DNA of 64,000 nt from Octadecabacter arcticus 238 (GCF_000155735.2 NC_020908.1:2051001-2115000), one strand, 5' to 3'. Shown: positions 1 to 10,267, numbered from the stretch's first letter. Notes: a model not told the origin generated them from the letters alone. Program-made: numbers and translations.

Positions 1-2
1 CG

Positions 3-1469
3 GCCAAAGATATCCGTGAAACGTTTCTGAAAATGGCGATGAACGACGAAGAAACCGTCGCGCTGGTTGCGGGTGGTCACACGTTCGGCAAGGCCCACGG
101 CGCCGCTGATCCAAACGCATACGTTGGGGCAGAGCCAGAGGGCGCTTCGCTGATCGAAATGGGTCTTGGTTGGACCAACTCGTTCGGGTCCGGCACAGGT
201 GTAGACACGATCACATCCGGCATCGAGGGCGCGTGGACACCAACACCGACCAAATGGGACATGACCTATTTCGACGTGCTGTTCGGCTACGAATGGGCGC
301 TGACTGAATCGCCCGCTGGTGCCAAGCAATGGCAACCAGTTGATCTAAAGCCTGAGGATCAGGCGCCGACTGCGGATGGCAAGGACAAGACGTTCATCAT
401 GATGACCACCGCCGACATGGCGATGCGAATGGACCCCAGTTATGAGGCGATCTCGCGTCGGTTCCATGCAGATCCGGCCGCGTTCGCCGAGGCCTTTGCC
501 AAGGCGTGGTACAAGCTGACGCACCGCGACATGGGCCCGTATGAATTGGGTCTGGGCAAGTGCGTTCCTGCAACGGCTGAAAGCTGGCAAGATCCAGTTC
601 CAGCGGTTGATCATCCGTTGATTTCGGGCGCGGATGTTGATGCGCTTAAAGAAGCGATTTCGGCGTCCGGACTGACCAGCGCGCAATTGGTGTCCACCGC
701 TTGGGCATCTGCGGCGTCGTTTCGTGGGTCCGACAAACGCGGCGGTGCCAATGGAGCGCGCGTTCGTTTGAACCCTGCCAAAGATTGGGAGGTTAATGAT
801 CCCACAGCACTGGCCTTGGTCCTCGCGAAGTTGGAACAGGTGCGCAGCGATTTTGCAAAACCGGTCTCGCTGGCGGATACAATTGTTCTGGCTGGGTCCG
901 TGGGGGTCGAACTTGCAGCGCGCGCTGCAGGTCACACCATCACCGTGCCATTCAACGCTGGCCGCACAGATGCCAGCCAAGAAGAAACTGATGTCGAAAG
1001 CTACGCATGGCTTGAACCAAAGGCCGATGGCTTTCGCAACTACATCAAAGCAGGCGCACTGCGATCACCAGCGGAACACCTGATTGACCGTGCGCAATTG
1101 CTGACGTTGAGCGCGCCGGAAATGACCGTTCTGCTCGGTGGTTTGCGGGTGATCGGCGCCAACACTGGCGGATCACCACACGGTGTGCTGACGGACAACC
1201 CTGGAAGCCTGAGCCAGGATTTCTTCACCAATCTGCTCGATATGGGCACGGTGTGGACGGACAATGACGGTGTCATGGAAGGCCGCGCGCGAACAGGCGG
1301 CGATGTCAAATGGACAGCGACAACTGTCGATCTCGTCTTCGGGTCAAATTCGATCCTGCGCGCCCTGTCTGAGGTTTATGCATCAAGCGATGCGTCGGGC
1401 AAGTTCGTGACAGACTTCGTCGCTGTCTGGGTAAAAGTGATGGAGCTGGATCGCTTCGATCTGCGCTAA
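3..1469 (+). CDS. katG: catalase-peroxidase KatG, 3' part (5' end outside window)
   Basis: C-terminal ~490 residues of a bifunctional haem catalase-peroxidase that removes H2O2. The reading frame is open from base 3, so the gene begins upstream of the window. The [11 protein letters not shown] motif (His codon at 78-80) is the proximal haem ligand region of the family. The rest covers the end of the haem domain and the C-terminal non-haem duplicated domain, ending in the typical [12 protein letters not shown] stretch. A strong terminator follows 20 bp after the stop. An AhpD-like peroxidase-related gene lies 5 kb downstream, beyond the liv operon. Identification is secure; the missing N-terminus cannot be judged. 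Confidence 0.96.
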   Translation, partial: AKDIRETFLKMAMNDEETVALVAGGHTFGKAHGAADPNAYVGAEPEGASLIEMGLGWTNSFGSGTGVDTITSGIEGAWTPTPTKWDMTYFDVLFGYEWALTESPAGAKQWQPVDLKPEDQAPTADGKDKTFIMMTTADMAMRMDPSYEAISRRFHADPAAFAEAFAKAWYKLTHRDMGPYELGLGKCVPATAESWQDPVPAVDHPLISGADVDALKEAISASGLTSAQLVSTAWASAASFRGSDKRGGANGARVRLNPAKDWEVNDPTALALVLAKLEQVRSDFAKPVSLADTIVLAGSVGVELAARAAGHTITVPFNAGRTDASQEETDVESYAWLEPKADGFRNYIKAGALRSPAEHLIDRAQLLTLSAPEMTVLLGGLRVIGANTGGSPHGVLTDNPGSLSQDFFTNLLDMGTVWTDNDGVMEGRARTGGDVKWTATTVDLVFGSNSILRALSEVYASSDASGKFVTDFVAVWVKVMELDRFDLR

Positions 1470-1489
1470 ATCCGACCACATATGACTAG

Positions 1490-1515
1490 CGGCGCCCCCA
1501 TCGGGGCGCCGTTTT
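1490..1515 (+). terminator. Rho-independent terminator after katG
   Basis: Perfect 8-bp stem (GGCGCCCC / GGGGCGCC) with a 4-base loop followed by GTTTT, 20 bp after the katG stop. It separates katG from the liv operon. Confidence 0.85.
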
Positions 1516-1691
1516 ACGTTGCGTCAGCAGGAAACGCAGACGAAACGACTGCACTTGCCGATGGACAAGGGCAAAACTGCGGGTTAGCAATCCTGAAGCG
1601 TTTTGCAGGGGGCAATGCGAGGCGGCCATCAACGCTGCCCACACGTCCCCAAATTTGCAATCCGCACACGCCACTTTGGGAGAGGGTGCGC

Positions 1692-2471
1692 ATGACTTCG
1701 AGCGAGATTGTCCTCAGCGTTGCTGGGCTGACGAAAAGTTTTGGTGGCCTTCACGCCGTTCGAGGTGTCGATTTTCACGTGAACAAAGGCGCGATTGTTG
1801 GGCTGATTGGCCCGAACGGCGCGGGCAAAACCACGACATTTAACATGATCGCCGGGGAACTGCCGCCAACGGCTGGCAAAATCACCTTGCTGGGCGAAGA
1901 TATCACAGGTCAACGCACGGACGTTTTGTATCACAAAGGCCTGATGCGGACCTTTCAGCTCAGCCATGAATATGCCCGCATGACGGCACTTGAAAATTTG
2001 GCAGTCGCGGCCCCAAGCCAAACCGGCGAAAGCATCTGGTCGAGCTGGTTTGCCGGCAAGTCGGTGCAGAAACGCGAAGCCGCTGTGATTGAACTGGCGC
2101 GCGACACGCTTGAATTTCTTGGCCTGACCCATGTTGGCGATGAACTGGCGGGCAATCTGTCCGGTGGTCAGAAAAAGCTCCTCGAAATCGGGCGCACGAT
2201 GATGAACGACAGCAAGGTCGTTTTGTTGGATGAACCCGGGGCAGGGGTCAACCCGACCCTGATGCGCAAAGTCGCTGAAATGATTGAACAATTGAATGCA
2301 GAACGCGGCTACACCTTTTGCATTATCGAACACGACATGGACATGATCGCGCGCCTGTGCGGTAAGGTCGTCGTCCTCGCCGAGGGGCAAGTTTTGATGG
2401 AAGGCACAATGGATCAGGTTCGCAGTGATGAACGCGTCATTGATGCCTATTTTGGCGGGGAAGTGGCATGA
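1692..2471 (+). CDS. livG: branched-chain amino acid-type ABC transporter ATPase, LivG-like
   Basis: Cytoplasmic ATPase (259 aa) of a HAAT-family importer. Visible are Walker [10 protein letters not shown], the ABC signature LSGGQKK, Walker [14 protein letters not shown] and the switch histidine in IIEHDMD. The start was placed at ATG 1692 ([10 protein letters not shown]) because family alignment begins here; the frame is open further upstream but codes for nothing recognisable. First gene of a five-gene operon; its stop overlaps the livF start (ATGA). The substrate cannot be fixed from sequence: branched-chain amino acids, amides or urea are all carried by this family. Confidence 0.93.
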   Translation: MTSSEIVLSVAGLTKSFGGLHAVRGVDFHVNKGAIVGLIGPNGAGKTTTFNMIAGELPPTAGKITLLGEDITGQRTDVLYHKGLMRTFQLSHEYARMTALENLAVAAPSQTGESIWSSWFAGKSVQKREAAVIELARDTLEFLGLTHVGDELAGNLSGGQKKLLEIGRTMMNDSKVVLLDEPGAGVNPTLMRKVAEMIEQLNAERGYTFCIIEHDMDMIARLCGKVVVLAEGQVLMEGTMDQVRSDERVIDAYFGGEVA

Positions 2472-3196
2472 GCATGGGTCAAACCGACGCAGTCCTGTCC
2501 CTGAACAACCTGCGTGCGGGCTACGGGCAGACCGAAATCCTGCATGATCTGTCGATCTATGTGAACCCCAACGAAATCGTCGCGATTATCGGCCCGAACG
2601 GTGCCGGTAAATCCACCGCGATGAAGGCCGTGCTGGGTCTGTTGAACATCACCGAAGGATCAGTCGTTTTGAACGGTGAAGACATCACCGACACACCCGC
2701 GCAAAAGGTCATCGAACGCGGTATTTCGTATGTTCCGCAAACCAACAATGTGTTCGTGAACCTGTCTGTGCAGGAAAACCTTGAGATGGGCGCATGGACC
2801 CGGCCCACGGGTGTCGAGGCGCGGCTCGATGAAATGTATGATCTGTTTCCGGACCTCGCAGAAAAGCGCAATCAGGCGGCGGGATCGCTGTCAGGTGGTC
2901 AACGCCAGATGGTCGCCATGGCCAAAGCGCTGATGGTGGATGCGAAGATTTTGCTGCTTGATGAACCTACTGCGGGGCTGTCGCCAAAGTATCGCGGTGA
3001 AATTTTTGCCACCATCCAAAAGATCAAAGGCACCGGCGTGCCGATCCTGATCGTTGAACAAAACGCCAAACAAGCGCTCGGCGTGTCTGATCGCGGCTAT
3101 GTGCTGGTCGACGGGGCCAACAGGCACACCGGCACGGGGGCTGGCCTTGCGGCGGATCCCGAAATCGCGCGCATGTTTTTGGGCGGGGGACACTGA
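2468..3196 (+). CDS. livF: branched-chain amino acid-type ABC transporter ATPase, LivF-like
   Basis: Second ATPase of the importer (242 aa), partner of the upstream LivG. Walker A GPNGAGKST, signature LSGGQRQ, Walker B ILLLDEPTAGLSP and IVEQNAKQAL near the C-terminus are all intact. Start ATG 2468 overlaps the livG stop by 4 bp, implying translational coupling. LivG and LivF normally form the heterodimeric ATPase under LivH/LivM. Confidence 0.93.
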   Translation: MSMGQTDAVLSLNNLRAGYGQTEILHDLSIYVNPNEIVAIIGPNGAGKSTAMKAVLGLLNITEGSVVLNGEDITDTPAQKVIERGISYVPQTNNVFVNLSVQENLEMGAWTRPTGVEARLDEMYDLFPDLAEKRNQAAGSLSGGQRQMVAMAKALMVDAKILLLDEPTAGLSPKYRGEIFATIQKIKGTGVPILIVEQNAKQALGVSDRGYVLVDGANRHTGTGAGLAADPEIARMFLGGGH

Positions 3197-3197
3197 T

Positions 3198-4145
3198 ATG
3201 TGGGACGCATTTGGCTTTGAATTCGTCAATTTCTACCTGATCCCGGGTCTGGTGTTGGGCTGCATTTATGCGCTTGGTGCCATCGGGATCACGTTGACGT
3301 TCGGCATACTTCGGTTCGCCAACTTCGCCCACGGTGAAATTATGATGTCGGGCGCCTACCTGACGTGGACAGTCATGGCGATCGCGGGCTACGCGGGTCT
3401 GACGCTGCACCCGTTGGTGGCTATGGTGCCTGCGACGTTGCTTGTCATCTTGTTGTTTCTTGGCACCGACAAGTTTTTTTACAAACCGTTTCGCAAGGCA
3501 GACACAATCAAAGTCGTGATGGCGAGCTTTGGTATGATGCTGATTATCCGCTCTGCTGTGCAGGTGATCTGGGGGCCAAATCAGCTGACGTTCGTGCGCG
3601 GCATCGCAAAACCGAACCCCGTGCTGAGCGACTTGTCGGGTGATATTGGCATGATGTTGATCATCCCAAACAAGCACCTGTTTATATTCGCGGGCACGGT
3701 CATCATCGTGATCGCGCTGTCTTACCTGCTCAATCGCACGCGGATTGGCAAAGCCATGCGCGCAGTGTCCGACAGCCCTGATCTGGCCCATGTCACCGGC
3801 ATCGACGTCGACAAAGTCATTCGCGCCACGTGGATCGTTGGTGGCATTTGCGCGACTGCCGCGGGTGTGTTCCTTGTGATGGACGTTCAGATGTTGGAGA
3901 CCACGATGGGCTTCAGGATGCTTCTGCCGATGTTTGCAGCCGCCATTCTTGGCGGGATCGGCAAACCATATGGCGCGGTCTTCGGCGGCCTTGTCATTGG
4001 CCTCGCGGAAGAACTGTCCGCCTACCCGTGGATTGGCGACACCCCCCTGCTGAGCCCTGGTTATAAAACGGGCGTGGCCTTTGCTATTATGGTCATTATG
4101 CTGATTGTGCGCCCGCAAGGTCTGTTCAAGGGGAGGTCGTTCTAA
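3198..4145 (+). CDS. livH: branched-chain amino acid-type ABC permease, LivH-like
   Basis: Inner-membrane permease of 315 aa with many hydrophobic segments. The N-terminal pattern LGCIYALGAIGITLTFGILRF followed closely by NFAHGEIMM is the signature start of LivH proteins. The start is ATG 3198, directly after the livF stop; an open frame further upstream overlaps livF and is not used. The EAA-like loop includes GKAMRAVSDSPDLAHVTGID. The protein ends with IVRPQGLFKGRSF, typical for the family. Confidence 0.92.
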   Translation: MWDAFGFEFVNFYLIPGLVLGCIYALGAIGITLTFGILRFANFAHGEIMMSGAYLTWTVMAIAGYAGLTLHPLVAMVPATLLVILLFLGTDKFFYKPFRKADTIKVVMASFGMMLIIRSAVQVIWGPNQLTFVRGIAKPNPVLSDLSGDIGMMLIIPNKHLFIFAGTVIIVIALSYLLNRTRIGKAMRAVSDSPDLAHVTGIDVDKVIRATWIVGGICATAAGVFLVMDVQMLETTMGFRMLLPMFAAAILGGIGKPYGAVFGGLVIGLAEELSAYPWIGDTPLLSPGYKTGVAFAIMVIMLIVRPQGLFKGRSF

Positions 4146-4146
4146 G

Positions 4147-5247
4147 ATGGAAGCTTATGTTGGATATTTCCTCTATTTCCTGTCGCTGCTGACTGTTGGC
4201 GGCATCTATTCGATCTTTGCGCTCGGGCTGAACGTCAACTGGGGCTTTGCTGGCCTGTTTAATGTCGGCATCGTCGGTTTTGCTGCCGTGGGTGCCTATA
4301 CCTATGCGCTGCTGACCACCGCAGAATCGACCTACCACATTGGCGGTTTTGGTCTGCCACTGCCGTTTGGCATGTTCGCGGCCATGATGACGTCGGCTGT
4401 GATCGCAGGGTTCATTGGCCTGATCTGTATCCGGCTTCGGGCGGATTATCTGGCCATCGCCACCATCGGTATCGCTGAGATTATCAAGCTGATCCTCAAA
4501 AACGAGACAGAGATTACAAACGGTCCGCGTGGCATCAACAAGATCCCGCGCGCATGGGAACATTTCAGCGAAGAACGGTTCTACACGTCGTGGCCAATGA
4601 GCTGGTTTGGTACGCTAGAAAACTGGGAAGCGTTCTTTGACACGTTGCCAAACTGGTACTGGCAGCCGTTGTTTGCGGGCACGATTTTGCTGGTGATGTA
4701 TGTGATTTATCGCATGCTGGAACGCGCGCGCACGTCGCCGTGGGGCCGCATGATGACCGCAATCCGTGAAAACGAACCCGCGGCCCGCGCCGCTGGCAAA
4801 GACGTCACGCGCCGCCGCATCGAAGCGTTCATTATCGGGGCCGCGATCATGGGTTTGGCAGGGTCGTTGTTCGCACAGCACTTGCGACTGATTGAACCGA
4901 CAAACACGTTTGATCCATCTAAGGTGACGTTCCTCGTTTGGGTGATGCTGATCGTTGGCGGGTCCGGCAACAACCGCGGTGCGATGCTTGGCGCGTTCCT
5001 GATCTGGACGCTGTGGTCAGCATCCGAACTTTTTATCACTGGCGCTATAGATTTGATTGGAAACATCTTCTCGACGCTTGATCCAAGCATTTTGCAGACA
5101 CGGGCAGGGTTCTTGCGTATGATGTTGATTGGTATTCTGATGCAAGTGATCCTCCAACGATATCCTGGAGGGATACTACCCGAGGTGAGACCCGCATCAC
5201 CGAAGGCCGATAAAAACATCGCGGGAACAACGGGAGAGTCCAAATGA
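4147..5247 (+). CDS. livM: branched-chain amino acid-type ABC permease, LivM-like
   Basis: Second permease, 366 aa. GLNVNWGFAGLFNVGIVGFAAVGAYTYA and RLRADYLAIATIGIAEI are LivM hallmarks, as is GRMMTAIRENEPAARAAGKD in the cytoplasmic loop. Start ATG 4147 follows the livH stop by one base. The C-terminal tail ends ...GGILPEVRPASPKADK and overlaps the next gene by 4 bp. It pairs with LivH to form the translocation path. Confidence 0.92.
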   Translation: MEAYVGYFLYFLSLLTVGGIYSIFALGLNVNWGFAGLFNVGIVGFAAVGAYTYALLTTAESTYHIGGFGLPLPFGMFAAMMTSAVIAGFIGLICIRLRADYLAIATIGIAEIIKLILKNETEITNGPRGINKIPRAWEHFSEERFYTSWPMSWFGTLENWEAFFDTLPNWYWQPLFAGTILLVMYVIYRMLERARTSPWGRMMTAIRENEPAARAAGKDVTRRRIEAFIIGAAIMGLAGSLFAQHLRLIEPTNTFDPSKVTFLVWVMLIVGGSGNNRGAMLGAFLIWTLWSASELFITGAIDLIGNIFSTLDPSILQTRAGFLRMMLIGILMQVILQRYPGGILPEVRPASPKADKNIAGTTGESK

Positions 5248-6434
5248 AAAATCTATTAATGGCAACGGCCGCGACACTGCTCGCGACGTCCGCAATTGCT
5301 GATGTAAACATCGGCAATCCAATGGCGATGACAGGCCCAATTCCGGACCTGAACGCGCCAATCGCTGCGGCTGTTGATCTGGCTGCAGCCAACATCAACG
5401 CACAAGGCGGCATGTTTGCAGATGGCGAAACGCTCAACATCATCCGTGCGGATTCCGCATGTGACCCAGTTGCAGCTGTCGACGCTGTCACCAAGCTGAT
5501 CAACGTAAACGGTGTGACTGCAATCGTTGGACCGGTGTGTTCGGGCGCCACAATCGCACAGGCTGAATCAGTTGCAATTCCGGCTGGTGTGCTGACGCTG
5601 TCCGTGTCCGCATCTTCCCCAGCGATCACCAATATGGAAGACGGCACAGACCTGATGTTCCGCGCCGCTGCGTCTGACGCATACCAAGGCGTTGCACTGG
5701 CCGAACTGGCCATGGCAAACGGGTTCACCGACATCGCCGTTTCCTATGCAAACGACGACTACAACGCGGCGATCGCAGAAGTCTTCGTTCAAGCCTATGA
5801 GGGCATGGGCGGCACGATCACAGCCAATGAAGCACACGAGCCCAACAAAGCATCCTATCGTTCCGAAGTTGCGACAATCGGTGCAACGTCTGAAAACCTC
5901 GCCTTGTTCTCGTACTACGGCTCTGGCGGCATCACATTGATGCGCAACGCGCTCGAAACCGGTGCGTTTACGAACTTCATCGGCGCTGACGGCATGTTGT
6001 CAGATGAGCTGATCGAACAGATCGGTGCTGAAAACCTGATGACGTCGACGTTCACGACATCCGCATCTGACGCCAGCACACCATCGTTCGCAGCATGGAA
6101 AGCAATCGCAGACGAAGCAGGCGTTCCGGCGTCTGATCCGTTTGTGGCCAACGGCTACGACGCGACGTTCATGATGGCGCTGGCAATCGAAGCCGCGGGC
6201 AACGACGGCCGCGAAGGCCTGTCCGAGCATCTACGCGCTATCGCATCTGCACCTGGCGAAGTAATCCTGCCAGGTCAGTGGGCTGAAGCCAAAGCGATCC
6301 TCGCGGCGGGTGGCGACATCAACTATGAAGGTGCCGCTGGCAACCAAGACTTCGACGAGAATGGCGACGTCGCTGGTAACTTCTCAAAGTCAGTCATCGT
6401 TGATGGCGCATGGGCTGCGGAACTGATCCAGTAA
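5244..6434 (+). CDS. periplasmic substrate-binding protein of the liv-type importer
   Basis: Type I periplasmic binding protein (396 aa) of the leucine/isoleucine/valine-binding family. It has an N-terminal signal peptide (MKNLLMATAATLLATSAIA) with cleavage expected before DVNIG. The Ala-rich lobe 1, the CDPVAAVDAVTKLI region and ASDAYQG are consistent with amino-acid binders. Start ATG 5244 overlaps the livM stop (ATGA). It is placed last in the operon, before a clear terminator, and probably defines the cargo specificity, which cannot be named from sequence alone. Confidence 0.88.
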   Translation: MKNLLMATAATLLATSAIADVNIGNPMAMTGPIPDLNAPIAAAVDLAAANINAQGGMFADGETLNIIRADSACDPVAAVDAVTKLINVNGVTAIVGPVCSGATIAQAESVAIPAGVLTLSVSASSPAITNMEDGTDLMFRAAASDAYQGVALAELAMANGFTDIAVSYANDDYNAAIAEVFVQAYEGMGGTITANEAHEPNKASYRSEVATIGATSENLALFSYYGSGGITLMRNALETGAFTNFIGADGMLSDELIEQIGAENLMTSTFTTSASDASTPSFAAWKAIADEAGVPASDPFVANGYDATFMMALAIEAAGNDGREGLSEHLRAIASAPGEVILPGQWAEAKAILAAGGDINYEGAAGNQDFDENGDVAGNFSKSVIVDGAWAAELIQ

Positions 6435-6458
6435 GCGATCTGTTCCTCTAAGATTGAA

Positions 6459-6486
6459 ATGCCGGAGCCTTAGGGTTCCGGCATTT
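6459..6486 (+). terminator. Rho-independent terminator of the liv operon
   Basis: Inverted repeat ATGCCGGAGCC / GGTTCCGGCAT (one G-T wobble) with a short loop followed by TTTT, 25 bp after the binding-protein stop. Confidence 0.85.
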
Positions 6487-6564
6487 TTCGTTTCAGGGCA
6501 GGGGTCTAGACATGACCCGACCCGCGACCCACTATGGTTACCGACAGCTCTTAAAGGAAATCCC

Positions 6565-7173
6565 ATGCCTTGGATCGAAACGATTGCTTACGGCGACGCA
6601 ACCGGCAAACTCAAGACGTTGTATGATCGCGTCAAAGGGCCAGACGACAATGTCGACAACATCATGATGATGCATTCGCTGCGCCCACATTCGATGGAAG
6701 GGCACATGGCGATCTACAAATATATCCTGCATCACTCCGGCAATACGATCCCGAAATGGTTTCTCGAAGTGCTAGGGGTTTGGGTCAGCTCGCTTAACGA
6801 ATGTAACTATTGTGTCGAACACCATTTTTCCGGAATGAAGCGTCTGTTGGACGATGATCCGCGCGCCGATGCAATCCGCGTCGCAATTGAGAGCCGCGAT
6901 CTTGCAGCCATGCCGCTGGACGCTGCGCAGAAATGTGCGATGGACTATGCACGCGTCTTAACCCGAGATCCTGCTGGCTTAACCGAAAATCACGTCATTG
7001 CATTGCGCGATATGGGCTACACCGACGGTGAAATCCTTGAGATCAATCAAGTCAGCGCATATTTCAGCTACGCCAACCGCACAGTCTTGGGGCTGGGATG
7101 TTCCACAACTGGGGATATTTTGGGGTTGTCACCAAACAAGTCCGACAATCCAGATGATTGGAACCATAGCTAA
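6565..7173 (+). CDS. peroxidase-related AhpD-like (carboxymuconolactone decarboxylase family) protein
   Basis: 202-aa protein of the AhpD/CMD superfamily, closest by pattern to the 'uncharacterised peroxidase-related enzyme' group. The CxxC-His motif NYCVEHH (about residues 79-85) is the redox-active centre of AhpD-type proteins. A second conserved region is YTDGEILEINQVSAYFSYANR. Start ATG 6565 fits the N-terminus MPWIETI; an open frame extends upstream across a terminator and is ignored. It may act in peroxide defence with the nearby katG, which is inference from family and context. Confidence 0.8.
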   Translation: MPWIETIAYGDATGKLKTLYDRVKGPDDNVDNIMMMHSLRPHSMEGHMAIYKYILHHSGNTIPKWFLEVLGVWVSSLNECNYCVEHHFSGMKRLLDDDPRADAIRVAIESRDLAAMPLDAAQKCAMDYARVLTRDPAGLTENHVIALRDMGYTDGEILEINQVSAYFSYANRTVLGLGCSTTGDILGLSPNKSDNPDDWNHS

Positions 7174-7183
7174 TGTTGCAATC

Positions 7184-7668
7184 AAGTAGAAATGTCCGTC
7201 ATTCCGCAAAGTAGAAATGTCTCACTTGGTGGTGTGGGAACATGGCTGGGCTGGGTGGAGACCTCACACATCGCAGCCCTGACCAGCCATGCGGTCGGGG
7301 TCATTGTGCGGCGCGTGATGCGGGTTTCTTGGCCTTCTCCTTAGCTCGTTAGTCAGCTTTGAATTCCAACCATCATTGCGTTTGCCGGTTGGCTGATAAC
7401 GCGTCGCTTGCTTGCCTGCGCAGCGTTTTTTTGGAGCTACTTTGACCTGTTCGGCTTTGATATGCTCCAGGACCACGCTGAGATGTTTGTTCTCTGTGAT
7501 CGCCGCATGGGTCACGCGCTGGTCTTTGTCGAAGGCGGCGTAGGGGATTGAAACACCCTACCAGCGGACCTCAAATCGCCCGCCTGGGAGGCAAACGTGT
7601 CCACATATTTTCCCGGCAACCCGCGCGTCATCTCATTTTTGCAGATGTGGGACATTCTAACTTTGCGC
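7184..7668 (-). mobile_element. decayed insertion-sequence remnant, ISNCY-like
   Basis: Non-coding stretch between the peroxidase gene and IS66. The end sequences near 7206-7225 (GCAAAGTAGAAATGTCTCAC) and, inverted, near 7645-7668 (GCAAAGTTAGAATGTCCCAC) resemble terminal inverted repeats. Minus-strand codons from about 7560 to 7300 still read YAAFDKDQRVTHAAITENK and HLSVVLEHIKAEQ, resembling the C-terminal end of ISNCY-type transposases (family assignment from memory, tentative). The motif AAGTAGAAATGTC also occurs twice in direct orientation (7184-7196, 7209-7221). The rest of the transposase is gone. Confidence 0.45.
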
Positions 7669-7793
7669 GTACATCAATAATTCGTATAATAAGTATTATG
7701 TAAAATATAGTCATCTAAAACGATATCGATATAGTCAGCCCCGTCAGATACTTACCGCTATACGTTCATCGTAAGCATCAACGCTGCCCTTGA

Positions 7794-9488
7794 TCAAGCT
7801 GCGTCTTTTGCCTCGGCCTCGGCGTTTTTAGCATCGATCATGTCCTGATAGGCCCACGGCATGAGATCGTTGATACGGTTTGCTTGATGGTCCTGGATGC
7901 GTTCCAGCACCCATGCGAGCCAGGCTTCGGGATTCACTTTGTTCATCTTGGCGGTCTCTATCAACGTATAAGCAATTGCTGCAGATTTGCCGCCTGCTTC
8001 TGATCCCATGAAGAGATAGTTTTTGCGTCCCACGGCCACAGGGCGCACTGCGCGCTCGGCTGTGTTGTTGTCCAGCTCAAGAAAGCCGTGATCAAGATAG
8101 GGCCGTGCCTTTGGCAGGCGCGCCAGTGCATATTTGATCGCCTTGGCCAGCGGCGTCTTGCTAGAGATCTTGCCCAGTTGCTCTTTAAGCCAGACTTCCA
8201 GGTCATCAAAGATCGGCTTGGCGTATTCCTGACGCAGGGCCACGCGTTCCGCAGGGGGCAGGAACCGCGCTTGTGTCTCAACATCATAGAGCTTTTTAAT
8301 CCGCAGCACGGCTTCGCCCGCCACGGGCAGCTTTGTGCTTTCATAAAGGTCAAAGAACTCACGCCGCACATGGGCCATGCATGCCATCTCTTTGACCCGC
8401 CCCGTGCGGTAGGCGTCATTATACCCAGCATAGGCATCCGCATGGGCGTAGCCTTCATAGCTTTCGAGATGCTTGCTGGGATGCTCCGCCTCACGGCTGG
8501 TGGAGAACTGGTACCACACCGCAGGTGGAGCTCCGCTGGCCCAAGTGTCTTCTTTTCGGGCATAGACCCACAGTCGCGCGGTTTTGGTCTTATTCTTTCC
8601 TTTGCCATTGCCCTTCTGGAGCAGCTTGACCGTTGTGTCATCCATGAAGATCGCCTGCGCCTCAAAGACGTGATCGCGGATTGCATCTGAGACGCGCTCC
8701 AGCAGTTTGGTGCATTTGCCGACCCATCCCGCCATGAGCGATCCACTCAGATCAATGCCCTCGTTGGCAAACATCTGGCTCTGGCGATACAGCGGCAGAT
8801 GATAGCCGTATTTACAGCACAGGATGTGGGCCATCAGCGCGGGGCCGACAAAGCTCTTCGGAATGGGTCGGCTTGGCATCTCAGCCTGAACAACGGCCTC
8901 ACAACAGGTGCAGGCCAGACGCGGGCGGCCAATTTGGTTCACGATGTAATGTCCCGGGACATATTCCAACTCCTCCATCACATCCGTTCCAAGCACTTTG
9001 AAGCTGCCGCCACAGTCGGTGCAAGCATCACTGGGGGTGATGGTCTTTTGGACACGCTTCAGCCCCTTTGGGAAAGGTTTGCGCTTGCGCGGTGTGCGGG
9101 GCGGCTTGGCCTCAGCGTCAGAGGGTTCATCATCTGTCTCAACGGCTTGTTCGATCTCAAGTTCTTCAAGGATCAACTCAAGCGCCAGCTGTGCACTGCT
9201 TTCCGACTTTGAGCCAAAGCGGTGCTTGTTGTGACCGTGGAGTTGCAGGCGCAGATCGGCGATGATGGTGTCTCGGTTCTGGATGGCCCGCGCATGAGCG
9301 GTGCGCTCGGCACTCAGGGCGGCGTCCACTGATGCCATCTCATCCTTGAGGCGTTTTTGTACCGTCGCATGGCCAAGGGATGACCCGAGAAACGCTTGCT
9401 TCAGCTCTGACAATTCCGCTGTTTGCGCGGCAACGTATGCCTGTACTTCAGGGGGCAGATTAGTCAGATTTGGAGGGGTCTTACTCAT
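7794..9488 (-). CDS. tnpC: IS66 transposase TnpC
   Basis: 564-aa transposase of the IS66 family. In order: an N-terminal coiled-coil (LSELKQAFLGSSLGHATVQKRL), a region leading to HKRFGSKSE, a Cys-rich zinc-finger (CTDCGGSF, CTCCEAVVQ) and the DDE catalytic core with IFMDDTTVKLL, HADAYAGYN and LDNNTAERAVRP. A C-terminal IS66 motif GSEAGGKSAAIAYTLIETAK follows. Start chosen at MSKTPPNLTN (9488); an open frame continues 16 codons upstream. All catalytic positions look intact. Confidence 0.95.
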   Translation of the reverse strand: MSKTPPNLTNLPPEVQAYVAAQTAELSELKQAFLGSSLGHATVQKRLKDEMASVDAALSAERTAHARAIQNRDTIIADLRLQLHGHNKHRFGSKSESSAQLALELILEELEIEQAVETDDEPSDAEAKPPRTPRKRKPFPKGLKRVQKTITPSDACTDCGGSFKVLGTDVMEELEYVPGHYIVNQIGRPRLACTCCEAVVQAEMPSRPIPKSFVGPALMAHILCCKYGYHLPLYRQSQMFANEGIDLSGSLMAGWVGKCTKLLERVSDAIRDHVFEAQAIFMDDTTVKLLQKGNGKGKNKTKTARLWVYARKEDTWASGAPPAVWYQFSTSREAEHPSKHLESYEGYAHADAYAGYNDAYRTGRVKEMACMAHVRREFFDLYESTKLPVAGEAVLRIKKLYDVETQARFLPPAERVALRQEYAKPIFDDLEVWLKEQLGKISSKTPLAKAIKYALARLPKARPYLDHGFLELDNNTAERAVRPVAVGRKNYLFMGSEAGGKSAAIAYTLIETAKMNKVNPEAWLAWVLERIQDHQANRINDLMPWAYQDMIDAKNAEAEAKDAA

Positions 9489-9557
9489 GCCATTACATAC
9501 CAAATCTCGGGCATCATGGGAATCCCACAAAGGCAAGAAGTCCTATAAAACATACAG

Positions 9558-9905
9558 CTATCCAACCATACTTGGACGCCATGTCTTCTTGAGAATACGC
9601 CAGTCTATGCCTTCCATCAGCATCGCAAGCTGTGCGCGGCTTAGGCTGACTTTACCTTCCTTGACTGAGGGCCATACGAACCGTCCACGTTCAAGCCGTT
9701 TGGTAAACAGGCACGCGCCCTGACCATCCCACCAGATCATCTTGATCTGATCGCCACGACGGCCACGGAACAAAAATAGATGCCCCGCGTAAGGGTCAGC
9801 TGCAAGAACCTGCGCGGTCTGCGCCGCCAGCCCGTTGAAGCCGCGCCGCATATCCGTAACTCCTGCGGCAAGCCAGATCTTCGCATCCCCCAAAACAGGG
9901 ATCAT
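9558..9905 (-). CDS. tnpB: IS66 accessory protein TnpB
   Basis: 115-aa IS66 Orf2 protein. [28 protein letters not shown] and [21 protein letters not shown] are diagnostic of the family. It overlaps tnpA by 4 bp (ATGA at 9902-9905). Required for IS66 transposition; exact biochemical role unknown for the family. Confidence 0.95.
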   Translation of the reverse strand: MIPVLGDAKIWLAAGVTDMRRGFNGLAAQTAQVLAADPYAGHLFLFRGRRGDQIKMIWWDGQGACLFTKRLERGRFVWPSVKEGKVSLSRAQLAMLMEGIDWRILKKTWRPSMVG

Positions 9906-10267
9906 GCTGCAAGTCCTCGCGCCAGTTCCAGCACAAAGCCAGCATCAACCCCGTCGCTCACGCTCAGCTTGCGACCGTTCTCAAGTGTGATCTCAATATG
10001 GGGGACAGGTAAGATGCTGGTGCCGGATGACGCAGGCGTGTCCACCATACCCGCATCGGCAATCTCTACGGGGGTGAACTGGCCTATATCTGATTTGTCA
10101 GGCTGAAACCGCCCATCGCTGCGCCATGCATAAATCCGGTTGGTGCCCACACCGTGCTTCTTGGCAACCATTGGAACACTCACGCCAGCAGTGTGGCTTT
10201 CCGCTACAAGCTGTCGCTTGAAATCATCCGTGTATTTGGAACCTCGGCCACGCCTAGTCTTGTTCAT
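9902..10267 (-). CDS. tnpA: IS66 accessory protein TnpA (HTH)
   Basis: About 121 aa, IS66 Orf1. The N-terminal helix-turn-helix [20 protein letters not shown] leading into [19 protein letters not shown] belongs to the transposase_8 group, probably binding the IS ends. Two adjacent Met codons (10270, 10267) and one at 10282 are possible starts. It is the promoter-proximal gene of the IS66 operon. Confidence 0.9.
   Translation of the reverse strand: MNKTRRGRGSKYTDDFKRQLVAESHTAGVSVPMVAKKHGVGTNRIYAWRSDGRFQPDKSDIGQFTPVEIADAGMVDTPASSGTSILPVPHIEITLENGRKLSVSDGVDAGFVLELARGLAA

Noticed and set aside
345..980. 211-codon open frame antisense to katG
   Set aside because: Shadow of the katG coding frame; Cys/His/Arg-rich composition and no homology pattern.
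1629..2390. 253-codon open frame antisense to livG
   Set aside because: Mirror of the strongly biased livG sequence; the plus-strand protein has all ABC ATPase motifs.
3024..4118. 364-codon open frame antisense to livH
   Set aside because: Composition typical of a reverse-frame shadow (His/Gln/Arg-rich); livH is clearly the real gene.
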